A stretch of DNA of 64,000 nucleotides, from assembly GCF_003610355.1 (NCBI RefSeq), contig NZ_RAPY01000001.1, positions 2,348,500 to 2,412,499 of the forward strand. Reading direction: 5' to 3'. The first letter of the stretch is position 1. The number at the start of each line of letters is the position of its first letter. A program made the translations under genes and the position numbers. Below are positions 18,458-26,376 of this stretch, piece after piece. The DNA is from Sphingobacterium detergens. Its GTDB lineage: Bacteria > Bacteroidota > Bacteroidia > Sphingobacteriales > Sphingobacteriaceae. The notes beneath the pieces are model-generated. The model ran no database searches and had not been told where the DNA came from. It saw nothing but the letters and a program-made list of their open reading frames with translations.

Positions 18458-18946
18458 TCATTCTTTACCATAACCTACAACCATCTCGATGACCTGAAAA
18501 CAGCTTCGTGCCGGTTTTTTCTCACCAGGAACAATAAGTCTCAATGGTCCTTTTGTGGCTTCCAACGGCTGCTGTTCAATCGTATCCGCGAGAATAACCT
18601 CCCTGTCTGTGAAACCGTTGTCAATTTCTGCCAGTGAAAGCAAAACTTCATAACCGTCAGCACATTTCACCAGCAGATATTTTGAAAGGTTTGCTCCGCG
18701 TAATTCTCCACCCAATGTGACTCCTGCCTTTTGAAGAATTGCATACACCGGAACTCCCGTATATTGATGAACTTTCCCGTCTCGATCCGTCAATGCGGCA
18801 TTTTTCCGAGGTAATTTTGTTAGATCCTGAAGCGAAAGTTCGAGTGGTGTACCGACTTCACCCGAAACCTTTAATTTAAAAGCCTGTTGTGCATAGATGC
18901 TTGTGGTTAATAACAAAGCAGCCAGTAGTGTTCCAATTTTTTTCAT
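18458..18946 (-). CDS. Small secreted SUOX-fold (oxidoreductase molybdopterin-binding) protein
   Basis: 162 residues with a signal peptide (LLAALLLTTSIYAQQ, cleavage near residue 20). The body, with LSLQDLTKLPR, QYTGVPVYAILQKAGV, a Cys in LVKCADGYEVLLSL, and GPLRLIVPGEKKP, resembles the sulfite-oxidase molybdopterin domain without the dimerisation domain. Such stand-alone domains are common in Bacteroidota, and Mo binding is not established for all. Its start overlaps the peroxidase stop (TAATG), so it is translated with it. Together they suggest a periplasmic redox pair. Confidence 0.82.
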   Translation of the reverse strand: MKKIGTLLAALLLTTSIYAQQAFKLKVSGEVGTPLELSLQDLTKLPRKNAALTDRDGKVHQYTGVPVYAILQKAGVTLGGELRGANLSKYLLVKCADGYEVLLSLAEIDNGFTDREVILADTIEQQPLEATKGPLRLIVPGEKKPARSCFQVIEMVVGYGKE

Positions 18947-20067
18947 TAGTTAAAGTTAACTTTTTTATAATTGCTTCCCTTTTCAAAAGGGTCAGAAAAC
19001 CTTCTGTCTTGAATAAAAGTCGAATCTGTAAGCATGTGCAGGAATGCAATCAAATCCTTCTTTTCGTTTATTGTCAAATTCATTTGATTATTTGCTGTCC
19101 CTCCAGATAAATTCTGTAAAAAGGGACTTAAATATTTGCTCTTAACCAGATGATCACTGTAGTGATCGACAACCTCTTCTAAGGTTTTAAATCGCGCATC
19201 GTGCATATAAGGTGCCGTGAGTGCAATATTGCGGAGTGTAACGGTTCGAAATCTTCCTTTGTCATAGTCCTGACCTGTAATCGCTTCACGTCCAGGATCC
19301 TTATAAACGCTATCCAAACCGTTATTCATATACAATTCACTATAGGTCTGAGGACCGCCATGACAATGGCTGCAGGCCGCACTGCGGATGTTTCCCTGCG
19401 CATTGGGACGTCCATAGAATAAGGCGATGCCATTTACTTCGGAAGCTGTAGGTTGATATTTCCCCTGAAGATACCGATCGTATTTTGAATCAGCTGAAAT
19501 CAGCGTACGCTCAAATTGTGCCAGGGCTTTAGCGATTCTGTCTTCCGTAATCTTTGTATCTCCAAAGGCCCTCCCGAATTTTTCGCTGTAGATGCCTAAG
19601 GCTTCAAGTTTACGGATTGAAGTGGCTATCGGTTGATTCATTTCGTGAATATTTGAAAGGGGTTCTTTCACCTGTACCTCCAATAATTTTGCTCTTCCAT
19701 CCCAGAAGAGATTTCTTGTCCACAAGAGATTCACCAATGCCATCGTATTGCGTGGCTGTGGCGTACCGTTGGCGCCTTGGCTAAAGTCTTTGCCATCGGT
19801 AAACGCCAGTTCCTGCCTATGGCAGCTGCCACAGGATATTTTGTTTCCTGCAGATAATGCCTTTTCATAAAACAGCATCCTTCCAAGGCTCACACCTTCA
19901 ACCGTAGTGGGATTATCATTTGGTATCAGGTAACGATTACCAAAATAGTTAGGATAGGTCAGTTGATACGGCTCGGGTTTGAAAAAATCAATCGACACCG
20001 CAGCATTTAATGCTATCAATACACTACCTAGAATAATCAGGCAAAAGATATATTTCAATCTATTCAT
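18946..20067 (-). CDS. Di-heme cytochrome c peroxidase (MauG/CcpA family)
   Basis: 373 residues. An N-terminal hydrophobic segment (about 5-25) acts as signal or anchor. Heme motifs are CGSCH at residues 79-83 and CSHCH near residue 230, and a late methionine-rich region could supply heme ligands. Family members reduce peroxide or oxidise protein substrates in the periplasm. Its ATG overlaps the stop of the damaged TonB receptor upstream, and its stop overlaps the SUOX-fold gene downstream. The three form one coupled reverse-strand operon. If the receptor deletion is real, transcription from the same promoter may still reach this gene. Confidence 0.93.
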   Translation of the reverse strand: MNRLKYIFCLIILGSVLIALNAAVSIDFFKPEPYQLTYPNYFGNRYLIPNDNPTTVEGVSLGRMLFYEKALSAGNKISCGSCHRQELAFTDGKDFSQGANGTPQPRNTMALVNLLWTRNLFWDGRAKLLEVQVKEPLSNIHEMNQPIATSIRKLEALGIYSEKFGRAFGDTKITEDRIAKALAQFERTLISADSKYDRYLQGKYQPTASEVNGIALFYGRPNAQGNIRSAACSHCHGGPQTYSELYMNNGLDSVYKDPGREAITGQDYDKGRFRTVTLRNIALTAPYMHDARFKTLEEVVDHYSDHLVKSKYLSPFLQNLSGGTANNQMNLTINEKKDLIAFLHMLTDSTFIQDRRFSDPFEKGSNYKKVNFN

Positions 20068-20325
20068 TAAAGACGATAAATCAAATTAGCGAAGAAATTT
20101 CTACCGGCTTCCGGATAGCCTTCAACAAGAGCATAATTACGGTCAAATAAATTGTTGACACCGGCCTCAATTGAGAACCATTTCCAAACATGAGCTGTAG
20201 CACTCGAACCAAAAACAGCAAATGGAGAAGTAGTAACCCCATATACTGTACTGTAACGTCCTGAATTATATTCTCCAGTTCATTCCAAACAAAAGCATAC
20301 TTAATGGTAGTATAATCTTAATCAT
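20067..20325 (-). pseudogene. Internally deleted TonB-dependent receptor
   Basis: The ATG at 20325 opens a signal-peptide-like frame (MIKIILPLSMLLFGMN) that stops after 19 codons. In another frame the last ~70 codons of an outer-membrane beta-barrel follow, including a VNNLFDRNYALVEGYPEAG block and a C-terminal FFANLIYRL, typical of a TonB receptor end. The plug and most of the barrel are missing, with the junction near 20265-20290. The stop overlaps the peroxidase start. The intact gene presumably headed the peroxidase/SUOX operon. An assembly or cloning artefact must be excluded. Confidence 0.75.
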
Positions 20326-20443
20326 TTATCTTAAATGTATGTATATTAAATCTAAAGCTTACCCAAAGAGTTCTATTGGTTTATCATTTGATTAAAGATA
20401 CTAAGAACCTGCTTTTTATTTTTATACATATCACTGATATTTC

Positions 20444-20457
20444 TACCATTATCACAG
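20444..20457 (-). promoter_or_regulatory. AraC-type operator-like box 3, upstream of the broken TonB receptor
   Basis: TACCATTATCACAG, differing from boxes 1 and 2 at one base, 119 bp upstream of the receptor ATG. The spacing matches the other copies, so the damaged receptor and the peroxidase operon probably belong to the same regulon. Confidence 0.45.
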
Positions 20458-20472
20458 AATTCACTCAACCGA

Positions 20473-20889
20473 TCATTTCACGACTTCCAAATATTCTTCG
20501 TCAGTAACTGGTTCCAGCCAAATATTCTCGTTTATGTGCGGATTACAGGCTACACCGATATGTGAAAACCAGCTATCGGGTGCTGCTCCATGCCAATGCA
20601 CTACATTCGGCGCTATCTCCACTACATCTCCGGGATTTAATCGGCGGGCTTCTTTTCCTCGCTCCTGATAATACCCTACACCACCTACACAAATAAGTAT
20701 CTGACCACCTGTGTGCTTATGCCAATTATTCCGGCAACCGGGTTCAAACGTAATATTGTTCATTGGAACATTCAGGTCCTTGTTATGCGTAAGCGGTGCG
20801 TTCCACGATTTTCCACTAAAATATTGTGCATAGCCTGTGTTTTCATCTCCCGTTGGGAAACCAGTGATTTTTGGTACTGTTGTATCCAT
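20473..20889 (-). CDS. Cupin-domain protein
   Basis: 138 residues, cytoplasmic by lack of signal. One cupin barrel: metal-binding motif 1 in RNNWHKHTGGQILICVGG and motif 2 near PGDVVEIAPNVVHWHGA, with several His residues. Cupins of this size include carboxymuconolactone-decarboxylase-associated proteins, isomerases and dioxygenase-like enzymes, so the reaction cannot be assigned. Its 5' end and promoter region are duplicated at 21459-21560. A perfect 7-bp inverted repeat lies 34 nt upstream. Confidence 0.88.
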   Translation of the reverse strand: MDTTVPKITGFPTGDENTGYAQYFSGKSWNAPLTHNKDLNVPMNNITFEPGCRNNWHKHTGGQILICVGGVGYYQERGKEARRLNPGDVVEIAPNVVHWHGAAPDSWFSHIGVACNPHINENIWLEPVTDEEYLEVVK

Positions 20890-20939
20890 TTTATTTGATT
20901 TGATTTTATCTGACTAAGTGCCTGTTTACAAGTAAACAA
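20828..20939. repeat. Direct repeat copy A: cupin 5' end plus promoter
   Basis: About 112 bp covering the first 20 or so cupin codons and the upstream region. It is closely matched by 21459-21560, with a 10-bp indel near the start codon and scattered substitutions. Partner of the truncated copy at 21434. Confidence 0.8.
20923..20938. promoter_or_regulatory. Palindromic operator-like site upstream of the cupin gene
   Basis: TGTTTACAAGTAAACA is a perfect 7-bp inverted repeat with a 2-bp centre, 34 nt before the cupin start. The duplicated promoter carries a degenerate version (TGTGTACAAGCAAACA at 21544-21559). The factor is unknown. Confidence 0.35.
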
Positions 20940-20980
20940 TTCTGGATTTGTAAACCTTAATTCAAGAGAGTAACAGATCG

Positions 20981-21421
20981 CTAATTTTTCAGTTTTCTAA
21001 AAATCTGACTTGCTGTTTCCATATCCAACGCTTCCATATCCACAAGTTTCAATGATTTGACCATGTGTAGCGTACCAGTCTTATACTTTTCGAAATGTTC
21101 GGTTTTCAAATGTGCCTGATAGGCTTGCTTGTCTTTGTACATTTCTAGTATCCTTACCTGTGTTGGGCTGTCCTTTTGGAACATCGGGAAGATAGCAATA
21201 ACACCTGCTTCAAGCCTTACTGATGCCTCGGCCTCCACTTTAAGTATCTCCTTATACTTCTCCAAATGCTCAGGATGTATTTCAATTTCTGAAATCCTTA
21301 CCATGATTTCGTTCTGTTGTCCCTGAGCAATGTTTGTCATGCAAAAAAATGTTGCCATTACAAGTAAAACCTGAAACGCGCGTCTCACCGAAATACGGTA
21401 TTGAAAAGTAATCTTAGTCAT
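20981..21421 (-). CDS. Secreted antibiotic-biosynthesis-monooxygenase-like (ABM) protein
   Basis: 146 residues. A signal peptide (about 15-34, ending NIAQGQQ) leads into a dimeric alpha-beta-barrel ABM domain: VRISEIEIHPEHLEKY near residue 41, a central ILEMYKDKQAYQAHLKTEHF, then MVKSLKLVDME. ABM proteins include quinol monooxygenases and heme-degrading enzymes; TEHF resembles the conserved His region of the former. Export to the periplasm is somewhat unusual. It is flanked by the cupin gene and its truncated copy, so it may have been inserted between duplicated promoters. Confidence 0.85.
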   Translation of the reverse strand: MTKITFQYRISVRRAFQVLLVMATFFCMTNIAQGQQNEIMVRISEIEIHPEHLEKYKEILKVEAEASVRLEAGVIAIFPMFQKDSPTQVRILEMYKDKQAYQAHLKTEHFEKYKTGTLHMVKSLKLVDMEALDMETASQIFRKLKN

Positions 21422-21433
21422 ATCACGATCTAT

Positions 21434-21520
21434 TTAATATCTTTTTATTGGGGAAATAGCATAGCCTGTGTTTTCTTCTCCCGTTGGGAAATCACTGATT
21501 TTTGGTACAGTAGTCTCCAT
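21434..21520 (-). pseudogene. Truncated duplicate of the cupin gene
   Basis: The ATG at 21520 opens 28 codons. The first 21 (METTVPKISDFPTGEENTGY and one more) closely match the cupin N-terminus at 20889; the frame then runs into unrelated sequence and stops. It keeps the upstream region too, so it is a remnant of a tandem duplication now acting at most as a leader or spare promoter for the ABM gene. Confidence 0.8.
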
Positions 21521-21560
21521 TTGATTTTATCTAACTGAATGCCTGTGTACAAGCAAACAG
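21459..21560. repeat. Direct repeat copy B: cupin 5' end plus promoter
   Basis: About 102 bp matching 20828-20939. Divergence of roughly 10-15 percent by eye suggests an old duplication. Confidence 0.8.
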
Positions 21561-21586
21561 TACAACAATTGTTAGGATAAGATGTT

Positions 21587-22069
21587 TCATTTAGCCAATT
21601 CAAAAGTAACGGTTACATTGTCCGCTCCCAATGCAGAAGCCAAAGATTTTGCATCATTGACCGTGCCCAGCTTTGTATAGCTGTAAGATGTCGAAAAAGT
21701 CTTGTAAAACAGCACCAACGTACTGGAGCCATACAACATCAAATCACCGTTTTTTATTGTCCCGGGATTGGATGAATTTGTCGGAAGATTTTTCGGTAAT
21801 TCAGTATATTTCTCATTGCCATTCAACTCTGTCATATTGATCGTTAAGGGCAACATTTCCTTAAATATTTTTGCGGTATTATTGTCTGAAAGTGTTGCTA
21901 CAAAGACTTCCGAACCAACTTTTATATTTATTTTATTGTCTGCCATTTTATCATTGGTAATATTATCGCTGTCTGTGTGGTGAACCTTATCACCGCTTTT
22001 ATCACAAGAAGTTGCACTGCCACACAGTACCGAAATCAACAATAGAATTGCCAAAAGGGATCTTCTCAT
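21587..22069 (-). CDS. Cyclophilin-like fold lipoprotein
   Basis: 160 residues. A signal sequence ending in GSATSC suggests a lipoprotein with Cys near residue 22. The body (about 47-160) begins INIKVGSEVFVATLSDN and contains a TKLGTVNDAKSLASALG segment, resembling the bacterial cyclophilin-like family. Members often lack proven proline-isomerase activity. It belongs to the reverse-strand series of cupin, ABM and acyltransferase genes next to the AraC regulator, but each is separated by more than 100 bp. Confidence 0.82.
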   Translation of the reverse strand: MRRSLLAILLLISVLCGSATSCDKSGDKVHHTDSDNITNDKMADNKINIKVGSEVFVATLSDNNTAKIFKEMLPLTINMTELNGNEKYTELPKNLPTNSSNPGTIKNGDLMLYGSSTLVLFYKTFSTSYSYTKLGTVNDAKSLASALGADNVTVTFELAK

Positions 22070-22232
22070 ATCTTTTTGCTATAGGTTAATATTCGCATAT
22101 TCATAAACGATAATGCATTTGTTGCTATATATGCTCCAGTTAAATTAAGGTAACGCCCATGGAACCTTATTGCTATGCGATAATAGTAGTGATAATCTTT
22201 CACAAACTTTGTCTCATTTTGTTTCATTTATC

Positions 22233-22799
22233 TTAGATTGATTTAATAGTTTTTGCCGGTACTCCGCCCACTATCGTATTGTCGGGAACATCTTTTACGA
22301 CTACCGCACCTGCGGCCACTATCGCATTTTCGCCGATGGTTACGCCCGGCAGAATACTTACATTTGCACCGATCCAAGCGTTCTTTTTAATATGGACATG
22401 CCCCGGGACAAGGGATTGCCTATGCTCCGCTGCTGTGGGGTGCCCTTCCGATAATATACTGACTTTAGGGGCAATGAGCACATTATCTTCAATCGTGATA
22501 CCTCCCAAATCCAGGAAGGTGCAGTCAAAATTGATAAATACGTTTTTACCGATGCGGGTATTTTTACCATAATTGATATAGAGTGGAGTAAAGAGGGTAA
22601 CGCTTTCATCGATCTTTCTGCCCGTTATCTGGCTTAGAAAACTTCTAACTTCCGCAGGATCAGTGCTGTTGTTCATCTGAATGAGTAGCTCTTTTGTCGC
22701 ATGCGCGGCTTCACGCATCTTATAGGCTTGCGGATCATTGGACAATATAGTTTCTCCATTTCGTAACCGCTGAAAAATGTCTGTGACGTTTGATTTCAT
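22233..22799 (-). CDS. Hexapeptide-repeat O-acetyltransferase (maltose/galactoside acetyltransferase type)
   Basis: 188 residues. An N-terminal helical region precedes left-handed beta-helix repeats from about residue 75: [48 protein letters not shown], and a C-terminal [10 protein letters not shown]. These enzymes transfer acetyl from acetyl-CoA to a sugar hydroxyl. SEGHPT carries the usual catalytic His. The gene is divergent from the AraC gene at 22995, and the operator-like box lies between them. Confidence 0.92.
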   Translation of the reverse strand: MKSNVTDIFQRLRNGETILSNDPQAYKMREAAHATKELLIQMNNSTDPAEVRSFLSQITGRKIDESVTLFTPLYINYGKNTRIGKNVFINFDCTFLDLGGITIEDNVLIAPKVSILSEGHPTAAEHRQSLVPGHVHIKKNAWIGANVSILPGVTIGENAIVAAGAVVVKDVPDNTIVGGVPAKTIKSI

Positions 22800-22915
22800 G
22801 TATTAATGTAATTAAAATAAACACCATTATAAGGAGGGAGAGTTTACTTCCAAGATGGTTATACAAATTTCAGCTTTTAACCAGATTGATCTTTTATACA
22901 GGATACGGATTTATT

Positions 22916-22929
22916 TACCACTTTTACAG
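22916..22929. promoter_or_regulatory. AraC-type operator-like box 4, between acyltransferase and araC
   Basis: TACCACTTTTACAG, preceded by CGGAT as at box 2. It is 117 bp upstream of the acyltransferase start and 65 bp upstream of the AraC start. A perfect -7 element TAGATTTG lies at 22968-22975, so the box would sit near -60 for the regulator's own promoter. Autoregulation is inferred. Confidence 0.5.
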
Positions 22930-22994
22930 ATTCAGCCTCATCATGGTAAAAACAGATTCAGGTTTAGTAGATTTGAATTCCAATTTGTTGTGTT

Positions 22995-23909
22995 ATGAAA
23001 CAGGTCGAAAGATATGATACGGTCAAGCAGTACAATGATAGTATGGGGGTGGACACCTTGCATCCCCTTGTCAGTGTGGTAAATTTCAATGAAATACCAA
23101 CGGTTCAAAATTTCAGGCGTTTTATGGGCATTTACGCCGTATTTTTGAAGAATATTAAATGCGGTGACATGCGGTATGGATGTCAACCTTATGACTATGA
23201 GGATGGAACACTCGTATTCGTGTCACCTGGGCAAATTTATGGGATTGACAGTAAAGGTATCGCCATAAAACCATCTGGATATGGGCTGGTGTTTCACCCC
23301 GACTTCATAAAGGGAACCAACTTGGGAAAGAATATAAAAAATTATACTTTTCTTTCTTATGAGGTGAATGAAGCCCTGCATTTATCCAAAAAGGAACGCA
23401 AGACCATTGTGGACTATATTGAAAAAATAGCGGAAGAGATTGCCCAAAATCTTGACAAGCATAGCAAAACGCTGATTGTTTCCAATATTGAACTTTTGTT
23501 AAATTATTGCCAGCGCTTTTATGACCGGCAGTTTATTACACGTAGTAATGTCAATGGCGATATTTTGGTACGGTTTGAAAAATTATTGAATGATTATTTT
23601 AAATCAGATAAAGCGTTTGTGCTAGGACTTCCATCCGTAGCTTATTGCGCCGATGAACTGCATCTTTCACCTAATTACTTTGGCGACCTCATCAAAAAGG
23701 AAACTGGCAGTACAGCATTGGATTACATCCAATCAAAACTCATAGATGAAGCAAAAGAACGCATATTTGATAGGTCAAAAAGCATTAACGAAATCGCCAG
23801 TGAGCTCGGCTTTAAATATCAGCAGCATTTTACCCGTCTTTTCAAACAAAAAACAGGTGTTACACCGAATAGGTATAGGAATTTGGATGATAATGAAATT
23901 AAGATCTAG
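22995..23909 (+). CDS. AraC-family transcriptional regulator
   Basis: 304 residues. The N-terminal ~190 residues form a cupin-like sensing domain of the type seen in Bacteroidota AraC proteins. The C-terminal domain has two helix-turn-helix motifs, around YCADELHLSPNYFGDLIK and INEIASELGFKYQQHF, ending with FKQKTGVTPNRYR. It is the best candidate to recognise the 14-bp boxes at 2026, 9549, 20444 and 22916, one of which lies in front of it. The effector is unknown. Confidence 0.94.
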   Translation: MKQVERYDTVKQYNDSMGVDTLHPLVSVVNFNEIPTVQNFRRFMGIYAVFLKNIKCGDMRYGCQPYDYEDGTLVFVSPGQIYGIDSKGIAIKPSGYGLVFHPDFIKGTNLGKNIKNYTFLSYEVNEALHLSKKERKTIVDYIEKIAEEIAQNLDKHSKTLIVSNIELLLNYCQRFYDRQFITRSNVNGDILVRFEKLLNDYFKSDKAFVLGLPSVAYCADELHLSPNYFGDLIKKETGSTALDYIQSKLIDEAKERIFDRSKSINEIASELGFKYQQHFTRLFKQKTGVTPNRYRNLDDNEIKI

Positions 23910-24129
23910 CGAAAGTTCAATAAAGTATCTGCTGTACTCTTCAGAAACTCATCCATGTTAAAACAGTATCGTTTATAGACCTTTTGTTCAGCAGAAATTA
24001 AAAAATCACCCTAGGACAGACAGCTATTTATACCTATTTTTTATGTTATTTATAGCCGCCTAGAAAAATGCATAACGGAAAGTAACATGAGCCTTCCCAC
24101 CAAAGTAATAGCTTTCTTAATGCATTCAG

Positions 24130-25257
24130 TTATTTCCCTAAAATACCTTCCAATGTTTTTAAAAGCTCCTCTTCCCTAAGATTAGTGGCTATAATCACGC
24201 CATTCGGATCCAAAAGAAAATTTTGGGGAATTCCTCTCACATGATATAATTCAGCTACCTCACTTTGCCAGCCTTTAAGATCGGAAACCTGTTTCCACAC
24301 TAATTGATCTTCTTTAATGGCTTTAAGCCATTTTTCTTTTGTAGTTTCATCATCCAAAGAAACCCCTAAAATTTCAAAATTTTTAGCTTTGAATTTTTGA
24401 TAGGCTTTTACCACATAAGGATTTTCCTCTCTACAGGGTCCGCACCAGCTTGCCCAAAAGTCCAACAGCAGATATTTTCCTTTTAAACTGCTCAGAGATA
24501 CCAAATTTCCGGATGTATCCCTAGCACTAAAATCAGGTGCTATTTTTCCAATTTGAACCGCGTTCATACGATCGACCTGTGTGTGAAACTTTTTGCCTAA
24601 AGGTGTTTGTCTGAGAGGCTCATCCAGACTGTCCCATAAGTCTTCTATTTGTCTTAATGTGAATCGACGGATAAAATATTCTAATGCCATTAAACTGGAG
24701 AAGCTTCCGGGATGTTTGCTTATATATTCAATTCCCAAATCTCTTTCTTCCTGTTGGATTTTTTGATATTCAATGCTAAACTTATTCAATTCGTTACTAT
24801 CGGGATTCGCTGTCATTTTGAATTGATCATATCTCTCGTACCATTTTGATCGTGCTAGCTCTGCTGGTTTTAATACCTGTTTAAGTTCTCGGAAATCGTT
24901 ATTGATCTGCGATCCATCAATACGGGACTCATTAAAATTTCCATCCACATGAATTTTAATATTAGCGGGCTCAATCATAAAATCGAACTGATTTCCATCA
25001 TCCGGATCCGCTGTACCTGCATGTTTTAGCTGAATATAGGCATGTGTTCCATACACGGGAACGCCTTTAAAATAGAAGACTCCATTTTTGATAAGTGATG
25101 AATCCTGTTTAAAACCTTCCGTACTTTCATAGTTGAGATAAATATATTTATAGGCCGTTTTCTTGGCCAGCTTTCCTTCAATAGTAAAATAATTTTGTTG
25201 TCCATACAACAATTGTCCACTTAATAGCAAGGCTAAAGTGAGAAATGCTAATCTCAT
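24130..25257 (-). CDS. TlpA-family thioredoxin with DUF4369 domain
   Basis: 375 residues with signal peptide (LALLLSGQLLYGQQ). An N-terminal DUF4369-like beta domain (about 22-120) precedes a helical linker and a thioredoxin domain with WASWCGPCREENP near residue 270 and a cis-Pro loop RGIPQNFLLDP. It reduces or oxidises disulfides in the periplasm. Similar proteins occur at 47467 and 48631 in the SusC/D locus. This copy stands alone, with no obvious partner gene. Confidence 0.92.
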   Translation of the reverse strand: MRLAFLTLALLLSGQLLYGQQNYFTIEGKLAKKTAYKYIYLNYESTEGFKQDSSLIKNGVFYFKGVPVYGTHAYIQLKHAGTADPDDGNQFDFMIEPANIKIHVDGNFNESRIDGSQINNDFRELKQVLKPAELARSKWYERYDQFKMTANPDSNELNKFSIEYQKIQQEERDLGIEYISKHPGSFSSLMALEYFIRRFTLRQIEDLWDSLDEPLRQTPLGKKFHTQVDRMNAVQIGKIAPDFSARDTSGNLVSLSSLKGKYLLLDFWASWCGPCREENPYVVKAYQKFKAKNFEILGVSLDDETTKEKWLKAIKEDQLVWKQVSDLKGWQSEVAELYHVRGIPQNFLLDPNGVIIATNLREEELLKTLEGILGK

Positions 25258-25608
25258 AAATTTATATGTTCAGGGGGTATAGTTTAACTTAGATTTCGGA
25301 TTAAATTCCAAATGCGAAAATAGAAAATTTTTAATGATTTTTTTAGCATAATATATTTCCAGAAAACAATTATAAACCGCTTTTAGACCTAAGCATTTCA
25401 ACAGGGTGTCCGAGCACGCCGCTCATATCCGATGCCCAACGTTCAGATGAGGAATGAATGTTATTTCCCTGTACTGCCCCTAATTTTAAACCTGTCGAAT
25501 TCAATGGGTTTAGAACTAGAAAACACCAATGCAATTGGTATTCTATTCAAGAATTTAGATATTGAGGATGACAAGAATTTTATGTTCCAATATGCTAGGA
25601 TAATCGCA
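25258..25608. other. Gene-free stretch
   Basis: 351 bp between the TlpA start and the end of the small-gene cluster. It contains only a 60-codon open frame with no family features. It probably holds the TlpA promoter. Confidence 0.5.
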
Positions 25609-26001
25609 TTATAGAAATTCGATTCTCAATGCTGTTTTGGTAATTATGAAGCAGTTGAAACCACTCGTTTGACGAAAGGTGTAATAAAACAAGTCTGGCA
25701 TTTTCATTGCATTTATTTTATCCTCAGCAATATAATTTTTCATGCGATTAAAATAGCGCAAATGGCTATTCAAAAATACTTCAAAGCTATTTTCGACTTC
25801 TATTACATTGAAGATATTGACAAAATCAAACTCTGAAAACTCCTGCCAGACAACATTTTCAAAGATCATCTTCTTAATTGGCGCTGCATTTTCTGTGATA
25901 TACTCACCATAATATATTTCCGTGACCTTGTTTTGAAAATTCACATTTAGATTGTAAGCGAATAAGTCTCCAAACTCTTCATTTAATTTAATGCCATCCA
26001 T
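25609..26001 (-). CDS. Small protein of unknown function (third gene of a three-gene cluster)
   Basis: 130 residues, no signal or membrane segment, rich in Phe, Asn and acidic residues. I recognise no family. The start lies 5 nt after the stop of the 121-residue gene, so it is cotranscribed. Small, acidic, closely packed unknown proteins downstream of a very large multidomain gene are reminiscent of immunity proteins for polymorphic toxins. No homology to a named immunity family is claimed. Confidence 0.7.
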   Translation of the reverse strand: MDGIKLNEEFGDLFAYNLNVNFQNKVTEIYYGEYITENAAPIKKMIFENVVWQEFSEFDFVNIFNVIEVENSFEVFLNSHLRYFNRMKNYIAEDKINAMKMPDLFYYTFRQTSGFNCFIITKTALRIEFL

Positions 26002-26006
26002 ATTGA

Positions 26007-26372
26007 TTAGACAGTTCTCATAAGGGGTGTTATTTTAAAAATGTGATCTTCATCGTGTTCATTATCCAATGACCAATAATCTATCAGTTCGACAAAATAT
26101 CTTTTATCCTTTGATAACATCGCTCTAATTTTATCCCATCTATAATCTACAGATACGTCATACTCATTTAGATAATCATCATAGGATGCAACAATCAGAG
26201 ACATTAATGTCATCCTTTCCTCAAATGCTAAATCATATTCATGATACAAATCAATAAATTCATTTATCCGCGAGGAGTCTGCCATTTCGATATCCCAATC
26301 CTGCTCTGTCCCTGTGTAAGGCAGAGACAACCTTTTGCTGAGTGCTATGATTATGTCTTGCTTTAAAATCAT
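26007..26372 (-). CDS. Small acidic protein of unknown function (second gene of a three-gene cluster)
   Basis: 121 residues, strongly acidic (many Asp/Glu, for example SLDNEHDEDHIF), probably all-helical and cytoplasmic. No family recognised. Packed 4 nt after the 123-residue gene and 5 nt before the 130-residue gene. The layout suggests one operon. An immunity-like or orphan adaptor role is possible but unsupported by motif. Confidence 0.7.
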   Translation of the reverse strand: MILKQDIIIALSKRLSLPYTGTEQDWDIEMADSSRINEFIDLYHEYDLAFEERMTLMSLIVASYDDYLNEYDVSVDYRWDKIRAMLSKDKRYFVELIDYWSLDNEHDEDHIFKITPLMRTV

Positions 26373-26376
26373 TCAG

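Noticed and set aside
25432..25614. 60-codon forward frame between TlpA and the small-gene cluster
   Set aside because: No recognisable domain, no context, and a coding signal indistinguishable from chance.
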